64,000 nt of DNA from Hyphomicrobiales bacterium (GCA_900472395.1 UCHV01000011.1:329806-393805); one strand, 5' to 3'; shown: positions 8,509-17,063, numbered from the stretch's first letter. Notes: generated by a model not told the origin, from the letters alone. Program-made: numbers and translations.

Positions 8509-8775
8509 ATGGCTACGAAAATGCTGCATGTCCGCGTCGATGACGATGTTCGTGAAGATGCTTCCGACGTGCTGGATGCGCTCGGCATGACCATGTCGGA
8601 TGCAGTTCGTATATTTTTGCATCGTGTCGCCGCCACCCAGAGCTTTCCGTTGGAACTGAAAGTCCCGAACGAAGAAACGCTTGCCGCCCTCAAGGAAGCG
8701 CGCGTTATCCGCAAGGCACGCAAGGCGCGTTTCGAAACACCGGAAGCGCTTTTCTCCGATCTGAACGCCAGGTAG
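8509..8775 (+). CDS. dinJ: Type II antitoxin, RelB/DinJ family
   Basis: An 88-residue protein, MATKMLHVRVDDDVREDA, with the ribbon-helix-helix N-terminus of RelB/DinJ antitoxins (HVRVDDDVREDASDVLDALG, MTMSDAVRIFLHRV) and a charged C-terminal tail that would wrap the toxin. The ATG at 8509 is chosen because AGGAG lies about 10 bases upstream; an ATG at 8485 lies in frame but has no such site. The toxin gene follows after 22 bp. Expected to neutralise YafQ and repress the shared promoter. Confidence 0.87.
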   Translation: MATKMLHVRVDDDVREDASDVLDALGMTMSDAVRIFLHRVAATQSFPLELKVPNEETLAALKEARVIRKARKARFETPEALFSDLNAR

Positions 8776-8797
8776 ATTTTACAACGGGCCGAAGCGC

Positions 8798-9124
8798 ATG
8801 GCGAAGGACGGCAGAAAAGATAGCGATGCCCGTCGGGTGCCCCGGCCCCGCGCATGCGACTACACGCAGGCGTTTCGAAAAGACTGGGAGCGCTACAACA
8901 AGGCCGGCAAGACGAACATGAACCGCGCCATCGAATTGATGGTGCTGATCATTCTCAAAACGCCTCTCGGCCCCGAATGGCGCGACCATACCCTCTCCGG
9001 CAAGGATTGGCATGGTGCGCGCGAAGCGCATATCGGCGGCGATTTTCTACTCGTCTACACCTGCGACGACGATTATGTCGAATTCGTCCGGCTGGGCTCG
9101 CATTCGGAATTGTTTGGGCGTTGA
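8798..9124 (+). CDS. yafQ: YafQ-family mRNA interferase toxin
   Basis: A 108-residue RelE-fold protein. It has the YafQ hallmarks: CDYTQAFRKDWERYNKAGK near the start, a LGPEWRDHTLSGKDWHGAREAHI centre (conserved His/Asp residues; DHTLSG, REAHIGGDFLLVYT) and the C-terminal FVRLGSHSELFG with the catalytic-type His. YafQ enzymes cut mRNA on translating ribosomes. Encoded just after dinJ, in the usual antitoxin-first order. The ~15 N-terminal residues before RACDYTQAF are extra relative to the core. Confidence 0.87.
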   Translation: MAKDGRKDSDARRVPRPRACDYTQAFRKDWERYNKAGKTNMNRAIELMVLIILKTPLGPEWRDHTLSGKDWHGAREAHIGGDFLLVYTCDDDYVEFVRLGSHSELFGR

Positions 9125-9135
9125 CTGCTCCCCCC

Positions 9136-10710
9136 TCACCGCGCCAGCCATTTCCCGATCACGCCCCGATCCGCTTCCACGACATCATGCCCGGCATCGA
9201 CCGTCATCATCGTCACCTCCACCGAGCGCGCCGCCAGAATTTCCATCAGCTTCAGCGCATTGGCGGCATGGGCATCCTTGTCCCCGGCGACGATCAGCAC
9301 CTGCGCTTCGGCGCTGGAAACGCCCACTGCCGGAAGTTCGCTCAACACCGGCACCGGCCGCATCAGCACGGCACGGCGGATGACACCCGGATGCAACAGC
9401 ATCACTGCACCTAAAAAGTTCGCGCCGTTGGACTGTCCGACAAACGTGGTCTTCTCCAGATCCACGCCATAGGCCTGTTTCAACTGCCCGACCATCTCGA
9501 CAAAGGCTTCCGCTTCGGAGGCGATATCCTTCTGGTCGAAGGAACCATCCTCGAACCGCCGGAAGAAACGCGGCACGCCTTCTTCGGTGGCACGGCCACG
9601 CAATGCCAAAAGCATCGTATCGGGTGCAACAATGCGGGCAAACGGCAAAAGGCTCGTTTCGTTTCCACCGCTGCCATGCAGCAGAACCAGCGTCTGGTCA
9701 TCGGGCGTTTCGGGCATGAAGATGCGATGCACGAAGGGCATTTCCCGGTAGCGGATGCGCGGTTCTCCCGGCAGGCTGAACTGCGGCAGCATGGCGCGGC
9801 TATCTGCCTCGCGGTCCTGCCAATGCGGCGGAATGAACAGGGTCGTGCCGAGTTCCTCCTCGCTCTCATCGAGCATGAAGCCGGGTTCGTCCGTGGCGTA
9901 TTCGATCAGCGAACCACCCGGCTCGCGCACATAGAGCGAGTAGAAATACTTGCGGTCATGGGCGTTGGAAGGCGAGCCATCGGCTGACTCGATGCTTTTG
10001 GCCACGTTGTGAACGGTATCGATATCCGGCGCGTTGAGCGCGATATGGTCCATGGTGCCGGTTCCCGGCGCTGCGGTCCAGAAGCCGGTCGCATCGCGCA
10101 CATCCACCACGCCGCCGGTGGCAGAGGTCAGCCGCGTCTGGCTGCCTTCGACAGGGCCGGTTTCCAGCCCGAAATTTGTCGTCAGGAAAGCGACGGTTTC
10201 CGCCGGCTTTTCGGTGAGGATGGTGCCGCTGCGCAGCGCAACGATTGCATATTCCTCGGGGATGCCTTCTCCCGTCCACGGCCTCGTGCCGAAGATGCTC
10301 AGATCCTCGACGCCGATCAGCTTGACGATGATACCGTCCGGGTCCTTCAGGCGCAGCACCGGTTCGCCTAATTCCTGTGCCGGACCTTGCGTGGCAATGC
10401 CGAATTGCAACGCGCGCGTCAGCCAGAAGCCGATGGCATCGCAGGAAACGGCAAGGCCGATTTCATTCGGCGCGCCATGGCCGACACGTCCCGGAGAGCC
10501 GTCTTCCCAGGCCAGAAACGTCACGAGCGAGCCGGGAGAGGCAACGGCATCGCCATAAAACAGGTGCAGCTGCGTGGCATCCTCGAAACCGGCCGTACGT
10601 TTCACCAGCCGCAGGCCCAGAAAACCGACATAGAAATCGATATTGGCCTGAATGCTGCGGGTGATTGCCGTGATATGATGCAGTCCGTTTTTTGCGCTTT
10701 GCCCGGTCAT
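9136..10710 (-). CDS. Fused VOC dioxygenase / alpha-beta hydrolase (MhqO-MhqD-like)
   Basis: A 524-residue fusion. Residues 1 to ~310 are a two-module VOC (glyoxalase/ring-cleaving dioxygenase) region: LHHITAITRSIQANIDFYV, the second module starting near EEYAIVALRSG, MDHIALNAPDIDTV and VREPGGSLIEYATDEPGF. Residues ~325-524 form an esterase of the phospholipase/carboxylesterase type: LVLLHGSGGNETSLLP, nucleophile S427 in GQSNG, D479 (or D477) in GDKDAH, and H508 in DAGHD. In Bacillus these activities are separate proteins, MhqO and MhqD, linked to quinone resistance. A divergent FMN reductase supports a quinone or aromatic detoxification role by inference. Confidence 0.85.
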   Translation of the reverse strand: MTGQSAKNGLHHITAITRSIQANIDFYVGFLGLRLVKRTAGFEDATQLHLFYGDAVASPGSLVTFLAWEDGSPGRVGHGAPNEIGLAVSCDAIGFWLTRALQFGIATQGPAQELGEPVLRLKDPDGIIVKLIGVEDLSIFGTRPWTGEGIPEEYAIVALRSGTILTEKPAETVAFLTTNFGLETGPVEGSQTRLTSATGGVVDVRDATGFWTAAPGTGTMDHIALNAPDIDTVHNVAKSIESADGSPSNAHDRKYFYSLYVREPGGSLIEYATDEPGFMLDESEEELGTTLFIPPHWQDREADSRAMLPQFSLPGEPRIRYREMPFVHRIFMPETPDDQTLVLLHGSGGNETSLLPFARIVAPDTMLLALRGRATEEGVPRFFRRFEDGSFDQKDIASEAEAFVEMVGQLKQAYGVDLEKTTFVGQSNGANFLGAVMLLHPGVIRRAVLMRPVPVLSELPAVGVSSAEAQVLIVAGDKDAHAANALKLMEILAARSVEVTMMTVDAGHDVVEADRGVIGKWLAR

Positions 10711-10745
10711 GCTTGTCCGCCGTCCTGTGTACCTCTATTTGACAG

Positions 10746-10758
10746 TTGTTATAAACAA
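10746..10758. promoter_or_regulatory. Palindrome in divergent VOC-hydrolase / reductase promoter
   Basis: TTGTT-ATA-AACAA, perfect 5-bp arms, sits in the 63-bp spacer between the two divergent genes. A TTGACA hexamer lies at 10739-10744. Both could belong to a shared regulated promoter; no dedicated regulator is encoded next door. Confidence 0.35.
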
Positions 10759-10773
10759 TCGGAGCGAAGACGC

Positions 10774-11328
10774 ATGGTCAAACTTGTCGGAATCTCGGGC
10801 AGTCTGAGAAACAGATCGTTCAACACTTCGCTCTTGAATGCCGCAGCCGACCATCTTCCGGGTGGCGTGACACTGACCACAGGCACGATTTCCGGCATCC
10901 CGCTTTATAACGCCGATGATGAAGCCGAAGGCATTCCCGAGGCGGTGACGGTGCTGAAGCGGCAGATCGCGGAAGCCGACGGTGTCATCCTGTTCACGCC
11001 CGAATACAACAACTCCATTCCCGGCGTGTTCAAGAACGCCATCGACTGGCTGTCCCGCCCGCATCCCGATATCCCCGATGTCTTCAAGGGCCGTCCGTTC
11101 GCCATCGCCGGTGCCTCGCCGGGCAATTACGGCACGCTGTTGTCGCAAAATGCCTGGCTCACCGTGCTGCACACGCTGGGAGCAGACACGTGGTCGGGCA
11201 AGCGGCTGATGGTGGGCAATGCCTGCAAGGTATTCGATGCGGATGGCCGCATCACCGACGAGGCGATCGCCAAGCGGCTTGGCGATTTCGTGGCCGGATT
11301 TGCGGCGGTCGTGGGCGCGAAGGGGTAG
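10774..11328 (+). CDS. NAD(P)H-dependent FMN reductase / quinone reductase
   Basis: A 184-residue flavodoxin-like protein. The FMN phosphate loop is GISGSLRNRSFN at residues 6-17, and the family signature LFTPEYNNSIPGVFKNAIDW follows mid-protein. Similar enzymes (ChrR, YieF, AzoB-type) reduce quinones, chromate or azo dyes with NAD(P)H. The ATG at 10774 follows GGAGCGAAG. Divergent from the MhqO/MhqD-like fusion, which suggests two-enzyme handling of quinones; inference only. Confidence 0.87.
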   Translation: MVKLVGISGSLRNRSFNTSLLNAAADHLPGGVTLTTGTISGIPLYNADDEAEGIPEAVTVLKRQIAEADGVILFTPEYNNSIPGVFKNAIDWLSRPHPDIPDVFKGRPFAIAGASPGNYGTLLSQNAWLTVLHTLGADTWSGKRLMVGNACKVFDADGRITDEAIAKRLGDFVAGFAAVVGAKG

Positions 11329-11493
11329 AGGTCAACAGCCGGCAATCTTGACTTTTGGCTCAAAATTCGGGTAGATTGCTGTCAGGCAGGCTGACTTCAA
11401 TGTCGCTGTCAGGCCAACCAGAACGGAAACGATCTGGTCTCGTAAATCACGGTAATGGGCAATTGAATGCGAGGCCTGGCATCTTGTCAGGCC

Positions 11494-12021
11494 TCAATCC
11501 TTCCAAGGCACCCGCCTTTTTTCGAATAGGCATTTGCGTGCAAAATAGCTCAGCTGTTTGCGAGACATTTTCCGCTCGTCAATGACTTTGGGATAGGCTG
11601 ACAGCACTTCCATTCTCACATCGTTTGTATCGTCCGGCTCAAAGCAGTACACAATTGACCACGTGCGTCCGTCAGCCATTTCGACAAAAATCAGGTTTTC
11701 GACCCCACCGAAACTCCGGGAAACATGGGTCAGGCTGTTGCTTTCAACCCTGTCCCTGATCTTTTCACAAAGCTGCTTCGACATCTCATATCGATCCGGA
11801 TCGAATGCTCTTCTGATACCATGGTGATCAAGCATGTGGTGATCCTGGCCGTGCTTGGCCCGCACTGTGAAAACATGGCAGGAGAACACGACCATCATCA
11901 TGAGGTCGGTGCCGGGATCCAGACCTTTTCCGGGAATTGAAGCCAGAAATGCGTTCAGGTGGGAAAGATCATGGCGATCCGACCCAACCTCTATCCGGAA
12001 ATATGTCGAAGGAATTGCCAT
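11494..12021 (-). CDS. Unrecognised protein, 175 residues
   Basis: I do not recognise a family. The protein starts MAIPSTYFRIEVGSDRHDL and is soluble, rich in His and Asp mid-way (HGQDHHMLDHHGIRRAFDPDRYE), ending in a basic tail KCLFEKRRVPWKD. The segment GRTWSIVYCFEPD and YPKVIDERKMSRKQL look structured. A GTG at 12024 directly precedes the ATG. Its base composition is lower in GC than its neighbours, which together with the lack of relatives I can name suggests acquisition by transfer. Confidence 0.6.
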   Translation of the reverse strand: MAIPSTYFRIEVGSDRHDLSHLNAFLASIPGKGLDPGTDLMMMVVFSCHVFTVRAKHGQDHHMLDHHGIRRAFDPDRYEMSKQLCEKIRDRVESNSLTHVSRSFGGVENLIFVEMADGRTWSIVYCFEPDDTNDVRMEVLSAYPKVIDERKMSRKQLSYFARKCLFEKRRVPWKD

Positions 12022-12210
12022 CACCTTGAATACACCTTATGCGTGTATCAATCTGTAACGTGCATGATCGGGCTATGCCAAGGGGGCGATCTTGCGATCG
12101 CGCGGCAAGATCATCGCTGTTCTGGAAGAACCAATTCCATTGCCAGCCGGAAATAGGCTAGGATCGGTCTTGAAGCGTCGCCCCCGACGACATCATCATG
12201 GAGTCCCCTC

Positions 12211-12483
12211 ATGCGTCCCCACCAACTCGTCCTTTTCGCAGCCCTTGCCGGCATGCTCGCCTCCTGCCAGACGATGACACCGGAAGAGCGACGCGCGGCC
12301 GATGAGAGCAAATGTGTCGATTACGGCTTCAAGCCGCGCACCGAAAGCATGGCGCGCTGCCTGCTGGATATCGATCTCGACCGCCGCGCCGACATGCGTC
12401 AGTGGCAGGACGAGATCAACAACCGCCCACGCTTTTATGGTCCGGTGATCGTGCAGCAACCGGTTGTGGTGCGTCCGCGGTGA
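12211..12483 (+). CDS. Small lipoprotein
   Basis: A 90-residue protein with a signal peptide ending in the lipobox LASC (Cys19-20 region), so it is predicted to be lipidated and membrane-anchored facing the periplasm. The mature part holds two cysteines (ESKCVDYGF, MARCLLDIDL) and a Pro/Val-rich tail. TPEERRAADESKCVDYGF followed by RxxMxxW resembles small lipoproteins common in Rhizobiales. Function unknown. Its 3' end faces ppdK. Confidence 0.75.
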   Translation: MRPHQLVLFAALAGMLASCQTMTPEERRAADESKCVDYGFKPRTESMARCLLDIDLDRRADMRQWQDEINNRPRFYGPVIVQQPVVVRPR

Positions 12484-12586
12484 GCAGCAGCTTCAGGCGG
12501 TGATTTCGGACATTGCCCCTCATCCGCCTGTCGGCACCTTCTTTGCGCATACGGAGAGAAGGACACAACCCGCCCTCCCGACTTCC

Positions 12587-15262
12587 CTAACCTCCAGCCC
12601 CCACTCTGATTGCCGCCTGCGCCGCCGCAAGCCGGGCGATCGGCACGCGGAACGGTGAACACGACACGTAATCCAGACCGGCATCCTCGCAGAAGCTGAT
12701 CGAGGCCGGGTCGCCGCCGTGTTCGCCGCAGATGCCGAGTTTCAGGTCGCTGCGGGTGCGACGCCCACGCTCCGCCGCCAGCTGGATCAGCTCGCCAACG
12801 CCTTCGAAATCGAGCGACACGAACGGGTCGTGTTCGATGATGCCCTTCTTCTGATAGGTCGGGATGAAGGTCGCGGCATCGTCTCGGGAAATGCCGAATG
12901 TCGTCTGCGTCAGGTCGTTGGTGCCGAACGAGAAGAATTCGGCGGTTTCCGCAATCACATGCGCGCGCAACGCCGCACGCGGCAGCTCGATCATCGTGCC
13001 GGCGAGATAACCGTGCCTGGTGCCCGTTTCCGTGGCCACATCCTCGGCAACGCGGTCGATCACGCCTTTCACATAATCCAGTTCGGCGCGAAGCCCCACC
13101 AGCGGCACCATGATTTCCAGCGCCACGGGCGCACCCGTTTCAGCGGCGGCAACCGCAGCCGCCTCGAAAATGGCGCGCGCCTGCATTTCGGCGATCTCGG
13201 GATATGAAATCGCCAGGCGACAGCCGCGATGACCCATCATCGGGTTGAATTCGTGGATGGCATCGATACGGCGGGCGAGAAAGCCCGGCTCCATGCCCAT
13301 GGCGTCGGCCACATCGGCAATTTCGGCCTCGGTCTTGGGCAGGAATTCGTGCAGCGGCGGATCGAGCAGGCGGATCGTCACCGGCAGGCCGGACATGATC
13401 GAAAAAAGCTCGATGAAATCGGAGCGCTGCATCGGCAGCAGCTTGGCGAGCGCGGCGCGTCGCCCCGCCTCGTCCTCAGCCAGGATCATCTCGCGCATGA
13501 CATGGATGCGCTCGCCTTCGAAGAACATGTGTTCGGTGCGGCAAAGGCCGATGCCTTCTGCACCGAATGCGCGGGCGGCGCGGGCATCCTGCGGCGTATC
13601 GGCATTGGTGCGCACGCTCATGCGGCGACATTGGTCAGCCCATAACATCAGCCGGCCGAAATCGCCCGAAAGTTCCGGCTGGAGCATCGGCACCATTCCG
13701 ATCAGCACCTGGCCGGAGGACCCGTCGAGCGTGATGATGTCGCCGCGTTTCAACACCACGCCGGCAACGCCCAGCAGCTTGTCGTTGCGGGCATCGACAC
13801 GGATGGACCCGGCCCCGACCACGCATGGAATGCCCATGCCGCGCGCAACCACCGCCGCATGGCTGGTCATGCCGCCGCGCGTGGTAAGAATGCCTTCGGC
13901 GGCGTGCATGCCGTGAATGTCTTCCGGGCTGGTTTCGGTGCGCACCAGAATGACCTTTCGGCCTTCCGCCTCGGCAGCGATCGCCTCTTCCGAAGAAAAC
14001 ACGATCTCGCCGCAGGCCGCACCGGGAGAAGCCGGCAGGCCGGAACCGAGAATATGGCGCTCGACGCGCGGATCGATGGTCGGGTGCAGCAACTGGTCGA
14101 GCGAGGGCGGCTCGATGCGACAGATGGCGTCCTTGTGGGAGATCACCCCCTCATCGACCATATCGACGGCGATCTTCATGGCGGCGCGGGTGGTGCGTTT
14201 GCCGTTGCGGGTCTGAAGCATGAAGAGCTTGCCGCGCTCCACCGTGAACTCGATATCCTGCATATCGCAGAAATGCGCTTCCAGCCTGTCGCAAACCGCC
14301 TTGAACTCGGCAAAAGCCTCCGGCATCAGCTTTTCCATCGAGGGCTTGTCGCCGCCGGTGGCGATGCGGCCCTCTTCGGTGATCGATTGCGGCGTCCGGA
14401 TGCCGGCCACCACATCTTCCCCTTGAGCATTCACCAGAAACTCGCCGTAGAGCGATTTTTCGCCGGTCGAAGGGTTGCGGGTAAAGGCCACTCCGGTGGC
14501 GGAGGTGGAGCCGAGATTGCCGAACACCATGGCCTGCACGCTGACCGCCGTTCCCCATTCGGCAGGGATGTTGTGCAACGTGCGGAAGGTGACGGCGCGC
14601 GGGTTCATCCAGCTGGCAAACACCGCACCGATCGCCTTCCACAGCTGTTCGAACGGGTCCTGCGGAAAGATCTCGCCAAACTCTTCCTCGATCATCTGCT
14701 TGTAGAGCGACACGACATGCTGCCATTCCAGCGCACTCATCTCGGTATCGTATTCGTGGCCGTACTGCGCCTTCTGGTCTTCCAGAATTTCCTCGAAAAT
14801 CTCGTGATCGACCCCCATCACCACATCCGCATACATCTGGATGAAGCGGCGATAGGTATCCCAGGCGAAACGGGCATCGCCGGCATCGTGGCCAAGCGCC
14901 TGCACGGTCTCGTCGTTGAGGCCCAGATTGAGCACGGTATCCATCATGCCCGGCATGGAAACGCGGGCGCCCGATCGAACGGACAACAACAGCGGACGCG
15001 TATCGCCACCGAATGTTCGGCCGGTTTCCTCCTCCATGGCGGCAAGGCCATCGAGCACCTGTTTGCGCAGGTCATCCGGCAGGATCCTGCCGTTGTCGTA
15101 ATATCGTGAACAGACATCGGTAACGATGGTCAGCCCCGGCGGCACCGGCAGGCCAAGGTTCGCCATTTCGGCAAGGTTCGCGCCCTTGCCGCCCAGCAAA
15201 GCATTGTCGGCGGCTTTCCCTTCCGCCATGCCTCCGCCGAAGCGGTATACCCATTTCGCCAT
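12587..15262 (-). CDS. ppdK: Pyruvate, phosphate dikinase
   Basis: An 891-residue enzyme starting MAKWVYRFGGGMAEGKAADN. N-terminal ATP-grasp domain with NALLGGKGANLAEM; central phosphohistidine domain GGMTSHAAVVARGMG with H468; C-terminal TIM barrel with GICGEHGGDP carrying C845 and FGTNDLTQTTFG. It interconverts pyruvate, ATP and phosphate with PEP, AMP and pyrophosphate in the cytosol, useful for gluconeogenic growth. Length and all motifs are normal. The downstream end converges on the small lipoprotein gene. Confidence 0.96.
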   Translation of the reverse strand: MAKWVYRFGGGMAEGKAADNALLGGKGANLAEMANLGLPVPPGLTIVTDVCSRYYDNGRILPDDLRKQVLDGLAAMEEETGRTFGGDTRPLLLSVRSGARVSMPGMMDTVLNLGLNDETVQALGHDAGDARFAWDTYRRFIQMYADVVMGVDHEIFEEILEDQKAQYGHEYDTEMSALEWQHVVSLYKQMIEEEFGEIFPQDPFEQLWKAIGAVFASWMNPRAVTFRTLHNIPAEWGTAVSVQAMVFGNLGSTSATGVAFTRNPSTGEKSLYGEFLVNAQGEDVVAGIRTPQSITEEGRIATGGDKPSMEKLMPEAFAEFKAVCDRLEAHFCDMQDIEFTVERGKLFMLQTRNGKRTTRAAMKIAVDMVDEGVISHKDAICRIEPPSLDQLLHPTIDPRVERHILGSGLPASPGAACGEIVFSSEEAIAAEAEGRKVILVRTETSPEDIHGMHAAEGILTTRGGMTSHAAVVARGMGIPCVVGAGSIRVDARNDKLLGVAGVVLKRGDIITLDGSSGQVLIGMVPMLQPELSGDFGRLMLWADQCRRMSVRTNADTPQDARAARAFGAEGIGLCRTEHMFFEGERIHVMREMILAEDEAGRRAALAKLLPMQRSDFIELFSIMSGLPVTIRLLDPPLHEFLPKTEAEIADVADAMGMEPGFLARRIDAIHEFNPMMGHRGCRLAISYPEIAEMQARAIFEAAAVAAAETGAPVALEIMVPLVGLRAELDYVKGVIDRVAEDVATETGTRHGYLAGTMIELPRAALRAHVIAETAEFFSFGTNDLTQTTFGISRDDAATFIPTYQKKGIIEHDPFVSLDFEGVGELIQLAAERGRRTRSDLKLGICGEHGGDPASISFCEDAGLDYVSCSPFRVPIARLAAAQAAIRVGAGG

Positions 15263-15330
15263 GCCTGCGCTCCCCGTCGTGCGGCCTGTTTTTGGCTTTT
15301 GACCAAAGGCTTACAGTATTTGCGCGATGA

Positions 15331-15459
15331 AGGAAACGTGATGGCGAAGATCAATGCTGCGACGCGGTAACGCTGTGGAGTTTCGCCGCAGTGCTGGGCC
15401 GCAAATCTTTCGAGGTGACCGATCCGTGGGGCACCGTCCTTCGGCTGATCAAGGCATAA
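15331..15459 (+). pseudogene. Remnant of a VOC/glyoxalase-family gene (C-terminus)
   Basis: Forty-two codons plus stop, with no start codon and an in-frame stop (15328-15330) just before. The end reads SFEVTDPWGTVLRLIKA, matching the typical final strand of VOC-superfamily proteins (FEVxDPxGxxLRL). Read as the surviving tail of a decayed gene. A chance resemblance cannot be excluded. Confidence 0.42.
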
Positions 15460-15575
15460 GCCGGGAAGACGCTGGAGCGCGCCATCACCCGAATGGCATC
15501 GATGCCTCTGCGGGCAAGGCAACTGAACCTATCTGTAAAAACGGAAGATGGTGGGCCGCAACCGGCAATAAATTA

Positions 15576-15612
15576 GGCTTTGCGGGGCCGCCTGCTCCGG
15601 CCCCGCAAAGCC
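15576..15612. repeat. Strong perfect inverted repeat (hairpin)
   Basis: Arms GGCTTTGCGGGGCC (15576-15589) and GGCCCCGCAAAGCC (15599-15612), 14 bp perfect, with a 9-base loop. On the minus strand it is followed by TAATTTATT, a weak T-rich tail, so it may be a terminator for minus-strand transcription entering from the Ivy-like gene side. Confidence 0.6.
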
Positions 15613-15869
15613 TTCCGACCAGGACAGGAAAACCCGGTCGGGGGGTTCCTCAGGCAATCCGGAAGCGTTCGATGCGCGGTCCGGTGGGCCTGCTGTCGTT
15701 GAAATCATTAATAAACTGCTAACGCGCGCTCGTCCTCCCACAAATGGGTGAAACGAGCAAAAACAAAAAACCTTTTTTGGCAACGTCCGAAAAAATAGGG
15801 TATTTTTCCCTTTTCGATTTATGCGCGCGCCCTAAGCAATGTCATGCTTGCGTCACAAAAACGGCGGCT

Positions 15870-16331
15870 TCAAATGCCCGGCGTCATCAGGGCCTGTAGC
15901 TGATCGGCGCTCGGTTGCCCCAAAATCTGTTGACCGTCCTTGGGATCGACAAGCCGTGCCCAAGCCTTTGCGCCATCGATGGAAAACAGGATGCGCATGT
16001 GGCTGTTCGGGCAATCGCGCGGATCGCAGGCGCCGAACAGTTCGAATTCGCCTTCCGGCAGGCTCACCACGCGCGAAACGGAGGTAACATAACGCGCATT
16101 GGTGATGATGCTGCGCGCCCATTCAGGCAGGTCCCTGCGGCCGCGCAAAAGCGCGACCAGCGTCTTCTGGTGCTCGGGAGACGTGGCGACGAGCTGATTG
16201 AGATAACGGTTGCCGGGAGATGCGGCTACCGGATTGCCCGATTGCGCGCCACCGGAAGCCGAGAGAGCAGACGAGGCCGGCGAAAGAACGCAAGCAGAGA
16301 CAAACAGAAAGACTGCCGGAAACCGCCTCAT
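15870..16331 (-). CDS. Ivy-like (vertebrate lysozyme inhibitor family) periplasmic protein
   Basis: 153 residues from the ATG at 16331 (MRRFPAVFLFVSACVLSP...), with a signal peptide. The mature part has LPEWARSIITNARYVTS, and a CDPRDC pair followed by HMRILFSIDGAKAWARL. This matches the Ivy fold layout, in which a short Cys-loop (CKPHDC in E. coli Ivy) blocks the lysozyme active site. The likely role is protection from host or environmental lysozyme. Family assignment comes from motif layout only. It lies just downstream of higA on the same strand (16 bp between them). Confidence 0.65.
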   Translation of the reverse strand: MRRFPAVFLFVSACVLSPASSALSASGGAQSGNPVAASPGNRYLNQLVATSPEHQKTLVALLRGRRDLPEWARSIITNARYVTSVSRVVSLPEGEFELFGACDPRDCPNSHMRILFSIDGAKAWARLVDPKDGQQILGQPSADQLQALMTPGI

Positions 16332-16347
16332 GGACGCTCCACCACGT

Positions 16348-16725
16348 TCAGGCAAGATCCGAGATCAGCGAACCGGCGGGAATATTCCAGGCCTTGCTGA
16401 GCTTGCGGATCTGATCGAGATTGATCTCGCGTCTGCCATTCAAAAGATCCGCCGCGCGCGCCTTGGAACCGATGACTGCCACCAGATCGGCACGGCTGTA
16501 ATTGTTGGCCTCCATGACCGACTTCACCACCTCGACGGGGCTTGCGGTCGGGACCGGGTAATGCCGTGCTTCATATTCCTCGATGAGAAGTGCAAGCGCA
16601 TCGAAATGCGCTGTCGCATCGGTGCCTTCGTCCGGTTCATTCTCGAAGTAAGGGCGTATCGCCGTCAGCGCGGCCTGATATTCCTCTTCGTTCTGAAGGG
16701 TTCGAAACGCGGCCAAATTCAACAT
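16348..16725 (-). CDS. higA: HigA-type antitoxin with helix-turn-helix
   Basis: A 125-residue protein. The N-terminal half is acidic and helical (EEEYQAALTAIRPYFENEPDEG); the C-terminal half is an XRE-type helix-turn-helix (NYSRADLVAVIGSKARAADLL, LDQIRKLSKAWNIPAG). It follows the toxin gene by 15 bp, the toxin-first order typical of HigBA. Expected to bind HigB and the operator upstream of higB at 17083-17113. Confidence 0.87.
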   Translation of the reverse strand: MLNLAAFRTLQNEEEYQAALTAIRPYFENEPDEGTDATAHFDALALLIEEYEARHYPVPTASPVEVVKSVMEANNYSRADLVAVIGSKARAADLLNGRREINLDQIRKLSKAWNIPAGSLISDLA

Positions 16726-16740
16726 GTCGATCTCCTTCTT

Positions 16741-17049
16741 TCAGAGCTTTGCCACATCTATTGCGTCGTATTGCGCATGCGTTCCAACGAAGAGAACAAA
16801 AATCCGCTTCGTTCGAAATGCCACCAGCCCGACAATGCGGTACTTGTTGCCACCGACATCAAAGACCACCTTGTTGCCGGAAACCATGTCGGCCGAATTG
16901 AAGGTCTGCTTCAGCTCACTGAAATTACCCCAGCTCGCCGCGGATGCAGCAGCATGCCATTCCGTCATCGCAGCTTCGGCAATCTCTCTGGGCGCACCTT
17001 TCGGCAGAGAATTCCAGAAATTGACCAGAGCCGACTTTGCGATAACGTT
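16741..17049 (-). CDS. higB: HigB-family mRNA interferase toxin
   Basis: A 103-residue RelE-like toxin; coding begins at the GTG at 17052-17050 (MNVIAKSALVNFW when read as Met), preceded by AGGGGG with a 5-base gap. Core motifs are SADMVSGNKVVFDVGGNKYRI split as VVFDVGGNKYRIV and the C-terminal RIFVLFVGTHAQYDAID, with the conserved THAQYD typical of HigB. Predicted ribosome-dependent RNase. The listed end excludes the GTG codon by convention error of three bases at most: the full reading frame is 16741-17052. Confidence 0.85.
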   Translation of the reverse strand, partial: NVIAKSALVNFWNSLPKGAPREIAEAAMTEWHAAASAASWGNFSELKQTFNSADMVSGNKVVFDVGGNKYRIVGLVAFRTKRIFVLFVGTHAQYDAIDVAKL

Positions 17050-17063
17050 CACAATTGCCCCCT

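Larger units (their letters stand above)
15263..15869. other. 607-bp spacer upstream of ppdK with decayed sequence
   Basis: No intact gene is supported here. It holds a coding remnant (15331-15459), a strong inverted repeat (15576-15612), and an AT-richer stretch (15750-15830) with short A and T runs. On the minus strand near 15700-15640 a stop-bounded tail reading NDFNDSRPTGPRIERFRIA lies before the inverted repeat, possibly the end of another lost gene. The ppdK promoter must lie at its left end. Confidence 0.5.

Noticed and set aside
12088..12112. GATCTTGC/GCAAGATC inverted repeat upstream of the small lipoprotein
   Set aside because: Only 8-bp arms with no T-tract or clear promoter relation; may be chance.
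15529..15783. 84-codon minus-strand frame through the hairpin upstream of ppdK
   Set aside because: It reads through the perfect inverted repeat and has mixed composition; more likely chance than a gene.
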